DNA from: Candidatus Promineofilum glycogenicum
GTDB lineage: Bacteria > Chloroflexota > Anaerolineae > Promineifilales > Promineifilaceae
Direction of reading: 5' to 3'
DNA length: 64,000 nucleotides
Assembly (NCBI GenBank): GCA_016707605.1
Contig: JADJHJ010000015.1
Span: 124,001 to 188,000, forward strand
Below, one piece after another: positions 10,013 through 18,212 of this stretch. A model generated the notes under the pieces. That model ran no database searches. It was not told the origin of the DNA and saw nothing but the letters and a program-made list of their open reading frames with translations. The position numbers and the translations under genes are program-made. Position 1 is the stretch's first letter. Each line of letters starts with the position of its first letter.

Positions 10013-10365
10013 CATGCCAAAGCGTTCTTGGCGACGTCGACGACGGCCGCGAAGGCCATCTCATCGCGCACGGCCAGGTCGGCCAGCGCTTTGCGATCCA
10101 GTCGAACATTGGCGACCTTCAGGCCGTGGATGAAGTTGCTGTAGCTCATGCCGTGCTGCCGCGTGGCGGCGTTGATGCGGGCGATCCACAGCCGGCGGAA
10201 GTCACGCTTCCTGTTGCGGCGGTCGCGATAGGCATAGAAGTACGACTTCATCATGGCCTCGTTGGCGCGGCGGAACAGCTTGCTCCGCGAGCCCCACTGG
10301 CCCTTGGTCATGTCGAGGATCTTCTTATGACGACGACGGGTTACAAAACCACCTTTTACACGCAT
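10012..10365 (-). CDS. rplT: 50S ribosomal protein L20
   Basis: A 117-residue basic protein of normal L20 length, starting MRVKGGFVTRRRHKKILDM and containing the family's RNRKRDFRRLWIARINAATR helix and MSYSNFIHGL stretch. L20 is an early 23S rRNA-binding protein needed for large-subunit assembly and represses its own operon in many bacteria. Third gene of infC-rpmI-rplT; 79 bases after rpmI and followed by a good terminator at 9901-9936. No anomaly seen. Confidence 0.97.
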   Translation of the reverse strand: MRVKGGFVTRRRHKKILDMTKGQWGSRSKLFRRANEAMMKSYFYAYRDRRNRKRDFRRLWIARINAATRQHGMSYSNFIHGLKVANVRLDRKALADLAVRDEMAFAAVVDVAKNALA

Positions 10366-10444
10366 TGTTTCTTACCTCGCATTTGGTGATAGCCTGGACA
10401 ACTCAGCCGCGGGGCGAGGCCAGGCAGCGATTGGATGGAGTGAA

Positions 10445-10690
10445 CTAGGCCGGGGGATTGGCCTTGTACTTCTTGAGATAGGGGGCCATCCGCTTGATCC
10501 GGCGGCGATCGCCGGGGGCGCTGACCACGATCATCTCGGAGAACTGCTGCTTGGTCCGCTTCGACTTGCGCCGCCGCAAGTGGCTCTTGCCGCCCTTGGT
10601 GCGCATGATCTTGCCGGAGCCGGTCACGCGGAAGCGCTTGGCCGCCGCCTTATAGGTCTTCAGCTTGTATTTCTTTGTTCCCTTTGGCAT
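10445..10690 (-). CDS. rpmI: 50S ribosomal protein L35
   Basis: An 81-residue basic protein starting MPKGTKKYKLKTYKAAAKRF, with KGGKSHLRRRKSKRTKQ in the centre, as in L35. The ATG at 10690 is the start; a longer frame reaching to 10813 runs through a terminator and a hairpin and is not coding. It lies between infC and rplT. The tail (KKYKANPPA) is somewhat longer than the usual 64-66-residue L35. A terminator-like hairpin and a second long stem precede it (10720-10780), so its expression with rplT may be adjusted separately from infC. Confidence 0.96.
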   Translation of the reverse strand: MPKGTKKYKLKTYKAAAKRFRVTGSGKIMRTKGGKSHLRRRKSKRTKQQFSEMIVVSAPGDRRRIKRMAPYLKKYKANPPA

Positions 10691-10719
10691 GTTACATCCC
10701 TTGTCACACTTTGATTCGG

Positions 10720-10780
10720 CGGGCAGCCGCCTCAGCTCGTCCTGAGCGGCTGCCGAAAAAAAGGCCCCGGAGGGCCTTTC
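10720..10780 (-). terminator. Terminator hairpin plus second long stem between infC and rpmI
   Basis: On the minus strand, AAGGCCC/GGGCCTT with a short loop is followed by seven T residues (10754-10779). Directly after it comes a long stem, GCAGCCGC..CTCAG with its complement (10721-10753). A terminator inside this operon suggests partial termination or L20-type autoregulation of rpmI-rplT. The hairpins are visible; the regulation is inferred. Confidence 0.7.
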
Positions 10781-10825
10781 TCGTCTACTGACTCGATTGT
10801 CCGGTGGCCGCAACGCCGGATGGCT

Positions 10826-11389
10826 CTAGCTCTTGGGGGTGGCCAACGCTTCCGGGGAGAGGGTCAGCGTCATGCGCCAGCCTTCCAGAGTCGGCTGCTG
10901 CTCGACGATGGCGATGTCCTTCAGGTCTTCGGCGATCTCCTGCAAGGCCCGCTGGCCGATCTCCGGGTAGGAGATCTCGCGGGACTTGAAGCGGACCATG
11001 AACTTGACCTTCTTGCCCTCTTCCAGCCATTTGCGCGCGTTGCGCACGCCAATATCTTTATGGTAACCGGTTGTGCGCGGCGTCAGGCGAATGGTCTTGA
11101 TCTCGACCTTCGTCTGATTCTTCCGCGCCTCGCGCTCTTTCTTGGTCTGTTCGTAGGAAAACTTGCCGTAATCCAACACCCGGCAGACGGGCGGGTTGGC
11201 GTTCGGCGCTACCTCGACCAGGTCCAATTCCGCTTCTTCGGCGATGCGCAAGGCATCGAAGAAGGGCAATACACCCCGATTGACACCGTTATGGTCGATC
11301 AGGCGCACTTCGCGCGCCCGAATCTGCCGATTGATCCGAAAATCAATGGTGTCAGGTTTAGTAACTGGAGGCCGTCTTACTCTCTTAAT
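10826..11389 (-). CDS. infC: Translation initiation factor IF-3
   Basis: IF-3 binds the 30S subunit, checks start-codon pairing and prevents premature 50S joining. The frame holds the N-domain (FRINRQIRAREVRLIDHNG), the linker KNQTKVEIKTIRL and the C-domain. The first in-frame ATG (11308) would cut off the FRINRQIRAREVR strand, so the true start must be upstream and non-ATG. I prefer ATT at 11389: GAGG lies nine bases before it and an in-frame stop (11390-11392) precedes it directly, giving 187 residues. A second ATT at 11347 would give 173 residues but lacks a visible Shine-Dalgarno. AUU initiation is the known self-regulating feature of IF-3 genes. Confidence 0.93.
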   Translation of the reverse strand: MKRVRRPPVTKPDTIDFRINRQIRAREVRLIDHNGVNRGVLPFFDALRIAEEAELDLVEVAPNANPPVCRVLDYGKFSYEQTKKEREARKNQTKVEIKTIRLTPRTTGYHKDIGVRNARKWLEEGKKVKFMVRFKSREISYPEIGQRALQEIAEDLKDIAIVEQQPTLEGWRMTLTLSPEALATPKS

Positions 11390-11446
11390 CTACCACATCC
11401 TCGCGGCGTGCGGCCTGGCGTCCCAGAGCGCACCTGAAAATCAAGC

Positions 11447-11473
11447 AACAAAAACTTAGGCCCGTTGCCTAAG
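11447..11473 (-). terminator. Leader hairpin with U-tract in front of infC
   Basis: On the minus strand CTTAGGC and GCCTAAG pair around a five-base loop and are followed by TTTTTG. It begins within a few bases of the predicted transcription start and lies about 60 bases before infC, so it can act as an attenuator of the operon. Leader attenuation by L20 is known for infC operons in Firmicutes; here it is inferred. Confidence 0.65.
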
Positions 11474-11482
11474 GTGCTACCT

Positions 11483-11511
11483 ATCATAGCACAGGGCGTT
11501 GGCTGCGTCAA
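11483..11511 (-). promoter_or_regulatory. Sigma-70-type promoter for infC-rpmI-rplT
   Basis: On the minus strand: TTGACG (11511-11506), 17-base spacer, TATGAT (11488-11483) with TGC directly before it (extended -10). Transcription should start near 11476. Confidence 0.75.
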
Positions 11512-11549
11512 ACGCCCTGCCCTGATGCCGAAGCCAAATCGCCCGGCTC

Positions 11550-12122
11550 TTAGACGTTATCCGTCACCAACTGCGGCGACGGCTTCTGCACAAAGTAGGC
11601 GTAGACGACGATGGCCGTGCCCAGGATGGCCAACAAGACGCCGCCCCACAGTTGCAGGCTGAAGTTCGGCTGCGAGCGCGAATAGAACACCAGCGCGCCC
11701 AACGCCACCAGCAGGACGTTGACGATGACCGGCATCCAGCGGAAGTAGGCCCGGCCGCGGTCAAAGAATGACTCGAAAATACCTAGCAGGCCGAAGGCGA
11801 TGACCAGGACGGCGGCGATGAGCAGCGCCGTTGCCAGTTCGAGGGTGGTGAAGGCCAGCAGCAGCAGCAGAGCCACGCCGCCGACCAGCCCAACCAGGCC
11901 GCGAATCCGGTCGGTGGCCGAGCCGGGCGCGCGCCGGTTGAGCAGACCGCTGAAGACCTGCATGCCGCCGGCTAGGGTCAAATAGGCGGCGACAACGTAG
12001 GCGAAGGTCATCGTCGCCGTGTTGCCGCCGGCGATCAGGAAGATACCCAGGCCGATGGCGACGATGCCGCGCAGCAACGTCCATATCCAGGTATTGGAAT
12101 TGGCGGATACTTTGGCAGTCAT
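11550..12122 (-). CDS. HdeD/DUF308 family membrane protein
   Basis: A 190-residue integral membrane protein with six predicted helices arranged as the short hairpin repeats of the HdeD (DUF308) family: LLRGIVAIGLGIFLIAGG, AYVVAAYLTLAGGMQVFSGLL, GLVGGVALLLLLAFTTL and so on. HdeD proteins are inner-membrane proteins linked to acid resistance in Escherichia coli, but most members have no known activity. It is transcribed in the same direction as infC but ends before the infC promoter, so it is a separate unit. Function beyond family membership is not claimed. Confidence 0.85.
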   Translation of the reverse strand: MTAKVSANSNTWIWTLLRGIVAIGLGIFLIAGGNTATMTFAYVVAAYLTLAGGMQVFSGLLNRRAPGSATDRIRGLVGLVGGVALLLLLAFTTLELATALLIAAVLVIAFGLLGIFESFFDRGRAYFRWMPVIVNVLLVALGALVFYSRSQPNFSLQLWGGVLLAILGTAIVVYAYFVQKPSPQLVTDNV

Positions 12123-12203
12123 GATGTTGATCTCCTTAAGTAAACAGAAGGGAATGATGGGGTGGATGAAAGGCGGCCGGCCCGTTGGGACTGCGGCCGA
12201 CTG

Positions 12204-12482
12204 CTAACCAAGGAGGCTAAAGGCGACGTTCAGGGCAATGAGCAGCGCGAACATCGCCGCGGCCAGGATGAACACCCGCCGCAAGTCGCCGGTGATGTAG
12301 CCGTACTCGTCCTCCAGCCGCTCTGATGCGGCCTGGCTGCGGCTCAGCTTGGGCGCGCGTGGGGTGCGAGGCGCGACCGCCTCGGCCGGCGGCGACTCGA
12401 CGGCGCTCTCGATAGGCGCGGCAGCACTCGTGGTTGACTTAGGGGTGGGTCTGGCTTTGGGGCGGTTACTCTTCTTGGCCAT
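12204..12482 (-). CDS. Small tail-anchored membrane protein, unknown function
   Basis: A 92-residue protein starting MAKKSNRPKARPT, with the ribosome-binding site GAGGAA before ATG 12482. A Lys/Pro/Ala/Thr-rich basic N-terminal half, a short acidic segment (ERLEDEYGYITGDLRRV) and one C-terminal membrane helix (VFILAAAMFALLIALNVAFSLLG) are visible. A longer frame to 12569 overlaps the sortase gene and has no support. Proteins of this shape are common near Chloroflexota membrane genes, but I do not recognise a named family. Confidence 0.7.
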   Translation of the reverse strand: MAKKSNRPKARPTPKSTTSAAAPIESAVESPPAEAVAPRTPRAPKLSRSQAASERLEDEYGYITGDLRRVFILAAAMFALLIALNVAFSLLG

Positions 12483-12534
12483 GCTATTCCTCAATAAATC
12501 CAACTCTCTAGTATAAGACCGGCGACGCGCTTTG

Positions 12535-13473
12535 TCACCCCTCATCGGCCGCCAATTGGGCAAAGACAACGATGCGCCTGGTATTGACGCGGTAGGGGTA
12601 GCAGGAGATGAGCGTCACCCGCGCGTCGTCGGTGGGGGCCATCACCCACACGTCGGTCGGCTCGACGACGCGCACCTCGCTGACGACGTAGGTGTGGCTT
12701 TGCCGCTCGCTGCTGACGATGATCTCGTCGCCCACTTGCAGCCGGTCGAGATAGCGAAACGGCTCGCCGTAGATGTCGTTGTGGCCGGACAGGACGACAT
12801 TGCCCGTCCGCCCCGGCTGGCCGCTGTTGACGTACTGGCCGATGCCCTTCTTCAGTTGCTCCCAGTCGTCCCCCTGGACGATGGGGTAGTCGCCGCTGAG
12901 GGCGGGAATCTCCAGCCGGCGGGCCTGCTCCGGGCCGGGGGTGGGGATGGGCGGCGGGACGTAGGCGTTGACGACGGGCAGCAGGTGGGCGGGGATGCCG
13001 CCGGCCTCGCCCGGCTCCGGCGGGCGGCCGTCCACCGGCGGCCGGTGGCCGCCCGGCAGCAGCACGACGCCGATGGCCGGCGTGGCCGTGGCCGTGGGCA
13101 GGGCCAACGCCTGGCTCTGCGCCGCCTGGGCCGCGGCCAGCTCGCTGTTGAGTTGGCGGTTGGTGGCCCACAGGCTGAGGACGATGGCCAGCAGGGCGAC
13201 GACGGCGGCCACCTCCACCAGCAGCAGCGCCCGGTCGGCCAGCCGCCGCCACAGCGGGCGGCGCGGCGCGGCGGCCAGCGCGGCGGCGATGCGCGCCTCG
13301 TCGGGCGCGTGACCGTCGTTCGCGTCGGGCGTGGGATAGCCGTCGGGGACAACGACCCGCCCCTCGGCCTGCGCCCGCCGCCGCCGCTGCTCGCGCTCGG
13401 CGGCGCGCCGGGCCACCAGCAGCCGCTCCAGCTCGCCGGCGCTCAACTCTTCGGGCGCTCTTTTAGCAGACAT
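12535..13473 (-). CDS. Sortase (class D/E-like transpeptidase)
   Basis: Sortases cut a C-terminal sorting signal and join the protein to a surface nucleophile. This 312-residue protein has a charged cytoplasmic N-terminus, one membrane helix (about 79-102) and a C-terminal sortase barrel (about 185-308). The catalytic residues are visible: His231 in SGHNDIYGEPF, Cys291 in TLISCYPYRVNTRR, and Arg299/300. GQPGRTGNVVLSGHND is typical of class D and E enzymes. No LPXTG-type substrate is encoded in the window; the Thr/Pro-tailed metallophosphoesterase at 33.8-35.2 kb ends in a different motif. In Chloroflexota the physiological substrate is unknown. Confidence 0.9.
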   Translation of the reverse strand: MSAKRAPEELSAGELERLLVARRAAEREQRRRRAQAEGRVVVPDGYPTPDANDGHAPDEARIAAALAAAPRRPLWRRLADRALLLVEVAAVVALLAIVLSLWATNRQLNSELAAAQAAQSQALALPTATATPAIGVVLLPGGHRPPVDGRPPEPGEAGGIPAHLLPVVNAYVPPPIPTPGPEQARRLEIPALSGDYPIVQGDDWEQLKKGIGQYVNSGQPGRTGNVVLSGHNDIYGEPFRYLDRLQVGDEIIVSSERQSHTYVVSEVRVVEPTDVWVMAPTDDARVTLISCYPYRVNTRRIVVFAQLAADEG

Positions 13474-13492
13474 GGCGTGATCATAGCAGATA

Positions 13493-13620
13493 ACTCACGC
13501 AAAGACGCAAAGAACGCCAAGCTTAGGAAGCTTTTCTGGCTTGGCGTTCTTTGCGTCTTGGCGTGAGATCCTCTTCTCTTCTTTGCGCCTTAGCCCCTTA
13601 GCGCCTTGGCGTGAGCTGCT
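13493..13620. repeat. Two ACGCAAAG-type inverted repeats between sortase and glycosyltransferase D
   Basis: The first stem (13496-13567) pairs cacgcaaagacgcaaag with its complement. The second half (13580-13618) is a gcgccttagcccctt variant. Confidence 0.75.
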
Positions 13621-14489
13621 TCACTCTTCGACAACGAGTCGCGGGAGATCGGCCGTGTCGCCGCCGGAGGACGCGGGCAGGCGGACGCCGGTGGCGCGGT
13701 CGTAGAGGCCGGCGACGGCGGCATAGTCGCCCGGCGCGGCCGAGGCGGGCACGGCCAGAGTGTGAATCTGCACCAGCAGATCGCCCGTCCGCCAGGCCCA
13801 TGACGGCGCGTCGAGGCTGTCGCGCTGGGCCAGCAGGCCGCCCGCGCCGTCGAGGACGTGGGTGAACAGCACGGCGTCGCTGGCGAAGGTCGGCGGCCCG
13901 GCCGGCCCGGCGCGGCCGGGGTCGAGGACGCGCCAGGCGGTCAGCAGTTCGGCCGTCTCGCCCGGTGGCGTGCTCGCGCTCAGCCAGCGCGCGGCGACCA
14001 GCTCCACCGCGCCGTCGAAGCCCACCGGCGGCACGCCCCACGCCGCCAAATCGGCCGCCGCCCGGTCGCCGTCCAGTTCGTAGACGGTGAAGCGCGGGTC
14101 GAGGTCGTCGGGGCGCATCGCCACCGTCTCCAGCGCCCGCAGCCAGGGGAGCAGCGCCGGGTGGGGCGGGGTCGAGGCGGGGATGACGATCAGCGACGGG
14201 CCGGGCGGGATGACCAGGGCGGCGCGGCCGTCGGCCCAGCGCGCCGTCTGGCTCAGCGCCGGGCGGCCGGCGGCCAGCACCAGGGCGATGGATGGGTCGT
14301 GGGCCGCGCCGGGGTAGACGCTGGAGAAGACGACCGGCTCGGCGTCGGGATAGTGGGCGGCCACGTGCCCCAGCGCGGCGACCAGCGTGGACTGGTACGC
14401 CCCGCGCACCTCCGGCATGTTGGCCCAGCGGGCGAAGTAGTCGCGGCCGGAGACAAAGGCGGCATAGCCTAGCCACAGGACGGCGAGGA

Positions 14490-14600
14490 GGGTGGCGAGT
14501 GGCGAGTGGCGGGTGAAGAAAGTCTCACGCAAAGACGCAAAGTACGCCAAGCTCTTTGAGCTTGGCGTACTTTGCGTCTTTGCGTGAGTCCTTCCCTTAA
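14490..14600. repeat. Composite repeat at the frame break of glycosyltransferase D
   Basis: Three 7-bp units (gtggcga, gtggcga, gtggcgg) at 14492-14512, then an ACGCAAAG-type inverted repeat with a near-perfect stem (14522-14588). Confidence 0.8.
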
Positions 14601-15174
14601 CCAGGGGACGAAGCCGATGGCCGGGATGAGGAAGACCGCCGGCAGCGCGGCCAGGTTGCGGGTGGTGTTGGCCGTCGGGCCGGTGACGAGCGAGGGCAGG
14701 ATGCCCACGGCCAACCACAGCAGCAGGAAGGCGTAGGCCGGCCGCCGCCAGCGCGCCAGGCAGACAGCCAGACCGACGACGAAGAAGACGGCCGAGACGG
14801 CGTCGAACACCGGCCGGCCGGGGATGTTGTAGGCCAGGAACTGGTCGCCGCGGCCGGGCCAGACGAAGGCCAGCAGCGCGTCGGCGGCGTTGGCCAGCAC
14901 CGGCCGCCACTGCCCGGCGGCGATGGCCTGCAACGGCCCGTCGAGCATGTCCAGCCGCGTCTGCATCTCCGGGTGGGCGCGCAGGTAGAGGAACAGCGGC
15001 GCGGCCAGCAGCCCGGCCAGCAGCAACCCCGCCAGCGCCGGCCGCCACGCCCGCCGGAACGCCGCCCGATGCCACAGGGCCAGATAGCCCAGGAACAGCG
15101 GAAACAGCAGCCAACTCACTCGCGCCGCCAGATAGATGTAGAGCGTGGCGGCGGTGAAGAGGCCGAAGAGGACG

Positions 15175-15385
15175 GCCGACGACCGACGGCCGGCCGCCGC
15201 AAGAGGCGAGTGGCGAGTGGCGGGTGGTGGGTGGCGAGTGGCTACCGCGGAGTCCGCATCCTCAGATGCGGGGCGGGAAGCAACCCCTCTCCCAGAGGGC
15301 GAGGGGGTTCCTCCCGGCGACGTTCTGGCGGCGGTCGGCGGTCGGCCGTCGACGGTCGGCTTCAGTAGTCGCCAGAAAAACCACA
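15175..15385. repeat. Composite repeat inside glycosyltransferase D
   Basis: GACGGCC heptamers (15173-15195), GTGGCGA heptamers (15207-15240), a cgcatcctcagatgcg hairpin (15254-15270), CCTCTCCC arms (15286-15312) and GGTCGGC heptamers (15330-15362). In frame, in the loop that also carries repeats in genes B and C. Confidence 0.75.
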
Positions 15386-15794
15386 CCGCCATCGCCAAGA
15401 AGAACGGCAACATCCCCGCCCTTAGCGCCTCGCGGCTGCCGGCCAGGGGCCAGAAGGAGACGGCCAGCAGCGCCGCGCCCAGCAGCGCCACCGCCCGGCC
15501 GAAGCGCGGCGCGGCCCAGGCGTAGGTGATGGCGATGGCCAGCACGCCGAAGAGGACGTTGACCAGCCGCAGGGCGAACAGGCCGCGGCCGAGCAGGGCC
15601 ATGCTCAGGGCGGCGGTGTAGCTGTAGAGCGGTTCGCTGCCGTAGTTGAGCGGGAAGAAGAGACGCCACACGCCGGCCAGGATGCCGATGGCCTCGCGGC
15701 CGTGGTTGGCTTCGTCGTGGGTCAATCCCGGCGGCACGCCGGTCAAGTTCCAGACGCGCAGGGCGAAGGCCAGGAGCAGGACGATCAGCAAGAC

Positions 15795-15944
15795 CGCCGT
15801 CCACCGACCGCCGACCGTCGCCAGAGGCGCGTGGCGGGTGGCGGGTGGCGGGTGGCGCGTGGTGGGGTTCTTTCCCTGCCCCCCCGCCCCCCTGCCCCCC
15901 TGCTTTTCTCCCGCAGCGGTCGGCCGTCGGCGGTCAGCGGTCAC
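15795..15944. repeat. Composite repeat forming the N-terminus of glycosyltransferase D
   Basis: GACCGCC, GTGGCGG and GGTCGGC heptamer tracts flank a C-rich tract (15875-15905). It is translated between the coupled GTG start and the first helix. Confidence 0.65.
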
Positions 15945-16774
15945 TTCACCGGCTCAGCCACCGCAAACACCTCCCGCTCGAAGAACCAGCGGAAGGGGGG
16001 CGCGCCGAAGGCTACGCGACGCAGCCCGGCCAGCAGCGGCGACTCGACGCGGTTCTGCGGCGGCGAGTCGAGCCAGACGCGGATGTTGTGGTAGCCGCCG
16101 CGCTTCAGCGCCCGGCGCATACTGAGCAGGTCTTGCTCGTTGACGTGTACGTCCTGATTGACCGGCGTGATGGCCCGCGGGTCTTTGGGGTAGCCGTCCC
16201 CCTCGCCCAGCAGCGTGCGCACGCGGCGCACCCAGGGGTAGGCGTAGGCGTCGTACCAGCGGTTAGGCGCGGTGTGGATGACCAGCCGCCCGCCTGGCTT
16301 CAGGACACGGCCGATGTCGACCAACGCCTGTTGCAGCTCCCACGGAAAGAGGTGCTCCACCACGTCGAACATCAGCACGCGGTCGAAATAGTCGCTGGGG
16401 AAGGGCAGCGTCTTGGCGTCGGCCTGGCAGACGCCGGGATGGGCGGTGGCGTCGGAGTGCTGTATCTCCGCCGCGATGACGTCGCGCGTCATCTGCGTGG
16501 CCACGGCGGCGTAGTCCATGCCGTGGGCCTCGATGCCCAGGCGCAGGCAGTGGCGCAGAATCTCGCCGCGGCCGCAGCCCACGTCGAGCACGCGCATCCC
16601 CGGCCGCACGTCGGCCAGGGCGAAGGCGTCGCGCAGCCGCCGCGAGAGGTGCGCCCCCTCCGATTCCAGAAAGACGTCGTAGCCCTCGCACGCCGTCAGG
16701 AAGTACTCTTCCGTATAGAGGGTGGACGGCAGCGACTTGCGCTCCGCCGGGGGTGTGGTCGGTTGCTTGTTCAT
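15941..16774 (-). CDS. Class I SAM-dependent methyltransferase
   Basis: A 277-residue protein from ATG 16774 (MNKQPTTPPAERK). The SAM-binding motif VLDVGCGRGEILRHCLRLG, the acidic motif II region and FDRVLMFDVVEHL (motif IV) are clear, and LKPGGRLVIHTAPNRWYDAYAYP follows as in the Methyltransf_11/UbiG group of small-molecule and lipid-sugar methyltransferases. Its stop shares GTGA with the start of glycosyltransferase D, so the two are co-translated and probably act on the same surface glycan or lipid. Substrate unknown. No anomaly in the frame. Confidence 0.85.
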   Translation of the reverse strand: MNKQPTTPPAERKSLPSTLYTEEYFLTACEGYDVFLESEGAHLSRRLRDAFALADVRPGMRVLDVGCGRGEILRHCLRLGIEAHGMDYAAVATQMTRDVIAAEIQHSDATAHPGVCQADAKTLPFPSDYFDRVLMFDVVEHLFPWELQQALVDIGRVLKPGGRLVIHTAPNRWYDAYAYPWVRRVRTLLGEGDGYPKDPRAITPVNQDVHVNEQDLLSMRRALKRGGYHNIRVWLDSPPQNRVESPLLAGLRRVAFGAPPFRWFFEREVFAVAEPVK

Positions 16775-16831
16775 AGAGTATGCTGTCAGGGCATTATAGG
16801 CAGCCAACGGCGGGCAGGCAAACGGGGAAAG

Positions 16832-16933
16832 AATGGCACGCTGATTTACGCTGATTAGGACGCTGATAGACGCTGTCCCGGAACCTGCCGCGAGAATCAG
16901 CGTGTAATCAGCGTCCCTCAGCGTGCCATTCCT
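16832..16933. repeat. GGCACGCTGATT-type inverted repeat
   Basis: Arms aatggcacgctgatt and its complement near 16915-16930, with internal 9-to-10-base cgctgatta units. The same family is at 27834-27940. It fills the gap between the methyltransferase and sigma factor genes. Confidence 0.8.
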
Positions 16934-16991
16934 CGAAACCCGCCGCCGGATCGTGCGTATAGGGTGATAAGTAAGTCAGGAGATTGGCACG

Positions 16992-17579
16992 TTGAACGAC
17001 GAGCAGGTCTGGCTTGAGAGAGCCAGACGCGGCGACAAGAATGCTTTCGGGCAGTTGATCGAGGCGTACCAGGGGCCGGTCTACAACCTTGCCTACCGGA
17101 TGCTCGGCAACAGCGGCGAAGCGGAAGAGGCGGCGCAAGAGGCGTTCATCCGGGCCTATACCCGGCTGGACAGCTATGACCCGGCGCACAAGTTCAGCAC
17201 GTGGCTGCTCTCGATCACGTCCAACTACTGCATCGACCAGATTCGCAAGCGGCGGGCGGTGTTGCTGTCGATTGACGAGCCGCTGCCGCCGCACCCGGCG
17301 CTGCACAGCGACAACCACAAGGGGCCGGAGGCGCAATTCCTGGCCCAGGAGCGCGAGGCGCTGGTGCAGGGGATGTTGAAAGAGTTACCCGACGAGTACC
17401 GCCAGGCGGTCGTTTTGCGTTACTGGTACGACATGTCCTACGAGGAGATCGCCGAGGTACAGAAGACAACGGTCAGCGCCGTGAAGTCGCGCCTCTTTCG
17501 GGCGCGGCGGCAGTTGGCCGATAGCGGCATGGCGCGGGGCATGGTGCCCGAGGAAGCTGAGGTCGAAGTTATGGTGTAA
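16992..17579 (+). CDS. ECF sigma factor (RpoE/SigW-like)
   Basis: A 195-residue RNA polymerase sigma factor of group IV. Region 2 (FGQLIEAYQGPVYNLAYRML..EAEEAAQEAFIRAY) and region 4 (LPDEYRQAVVLRYWYDMSYE..SAVKSRLFRARRQL) are both present. The start is TTG 16992, with AGGAG nine bases before it. The next gene encodes a zinc-finger anti-sigma factor and the third a secreted membrane protein, all within 60 bases of each other, so this is an autoregulated envelope-stress type operon. The target regulon cannot be read from the sequence. Confidence 0.92.
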   Translation: MNDEQVWLERARRGDKNAFGQLIEAYQGPVYNLAYRMLGNSGEAEEAAQEAFIRAYTRLDSYDPAHKFSTWLLSITSNYCIDQIRKRRAVLLSIDEPLPPHPALHSDNHKGPEAQFLAQEREALVQGMLKELPDEYRQAVVLRYWYDMSYEEIAEVQKTTVSAVKSRLFRARRQLADSGMARGMVPEEAEVEVMV

Positions 17580-17617
17580 TCCACCAGGCGGGGCGTCTGG
17601 CCCGCCGGAGAGATGCG

Positions 17618-18169
17618 ATGGAGCACGAAGAGAGATACTACACGATGATGATGAGCGCGCTCGACGAAGAGCTGCCCGCCGCCGAACGGGACGAGCTGAT
17701 GGCTCATCTGCACGACTGCCCGGAGTGCGGCCGCGAGTGGCGGGCGCTGCTGGCGATCGACCTGCTGTTCCGCCAGACGCCGCTGCTGATGCCCGCGGTG
17801 GACTTCGCCACGCGCACGCTGGCCCTGCTGCCCAACCGCCGTCTGCGCGTGCGGGCGCTGGGCGCGGTCTATGGCCTGCTGCTGCTGTGTGGCCTGGTGC
17901 CGCTGGCGCTGGGCATCTTCCTGGCCGGGCGCTACGCTCCCGTGCTGAGTGAGCCGGCGCTGCTGGGGCACGTCTGGTCGGCGCTGGTGGATGTCGGGCG
18001 CCTGGCGGCCACAGTCGTCGGCGCGCTCTTTGCCGGGGCGGGTCGCTTCGTCATCGAGCAGCCGGCCGTCGTCGGCTGGCTGATCGTCCTGGCCGGCGTT
18101 GTCTTTCTGTGGGGCGGCGTTTTCCAACGGCTGCTGGCGCAACCCGCGGCGGTCGAATCACGTAACTAA
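17618..18169 (+). CDS. Zinc-finger anti-sigma factor, membrane-bound
   Basis: A 183-residue protein. The N-terminal ZAS (zf-HC2) domain shows the His-x3-Cys-x2-Cys site (HLHDCPEC, about residues 28-35) that clamps ECF sigma factors. Two or three membrane helices follow (ALGAVYGLLLLCGLVPLALG, VGRLAATVVGALFAGAGRF, PAVVGWLIVLAGVVFLWGGVF). It lies 39 bases after the sigma gene, as expected for its partner. Membrane anchoring suggests it releases the sigma factor on an envelope signal. Confidence 0.9.
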   Translation: MEHEERYYTMMMSALDEELPAAERDELMAHLHDCPECGREWRALLAIDLLFRQTPLLMPAVDFATRTLALLPNRRLRVRALGAVYGLLLLCGLVPLALGIFLAGRYAPVLSEPALLGHVWSALVDVGRLAATVVGALFAGAGRFVIEQPAVVGWLIVLAGVVFLWGGVFQRLLAQPAAVESRN

Positions 18170-18212
18170 GGGTATAGGACGCAGGAGTAGTGGAAACAAG
18201 AAGGAGAAACAC

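Larger units (their letters stand above)
13621..15944 (-). pseudogene. GT-C glycosyltransferase D, reading frame interrupted in a repeat
   Basis: The first frame runs from GTG 15944 to about 14590 and encodes membrane helices with the first-loop motif PPGLTHDEANHG and the conserved YNIPGRPVF stretch. The second frame continues from about 14510 to 13621 with the helix HSPLATLLAVLWLGYAAF and a C-terminal beta-sandwich domain. The frames join inside a repeat made of 7-bp units plus an ACGCAAAG stem (14490-14600); gain of one 7-bp unit would restore the frame. The N-terminal 40 or so residues and a loop at 15175-15385 are also repeat-derived. GTG 15944 overlaps the methyltransferase stop as GTGA, so the two genes are coupled. 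Closest relative is gene C. Confidence 0.75.

Noticed and set aside
18099..18212. 38-residue N-terminal extension of the bactofilin-like protein
   Set aside because: It overlaps the anti-sigma gene; ATG 18213 has AAGGAG and starts a clear signal peptide.
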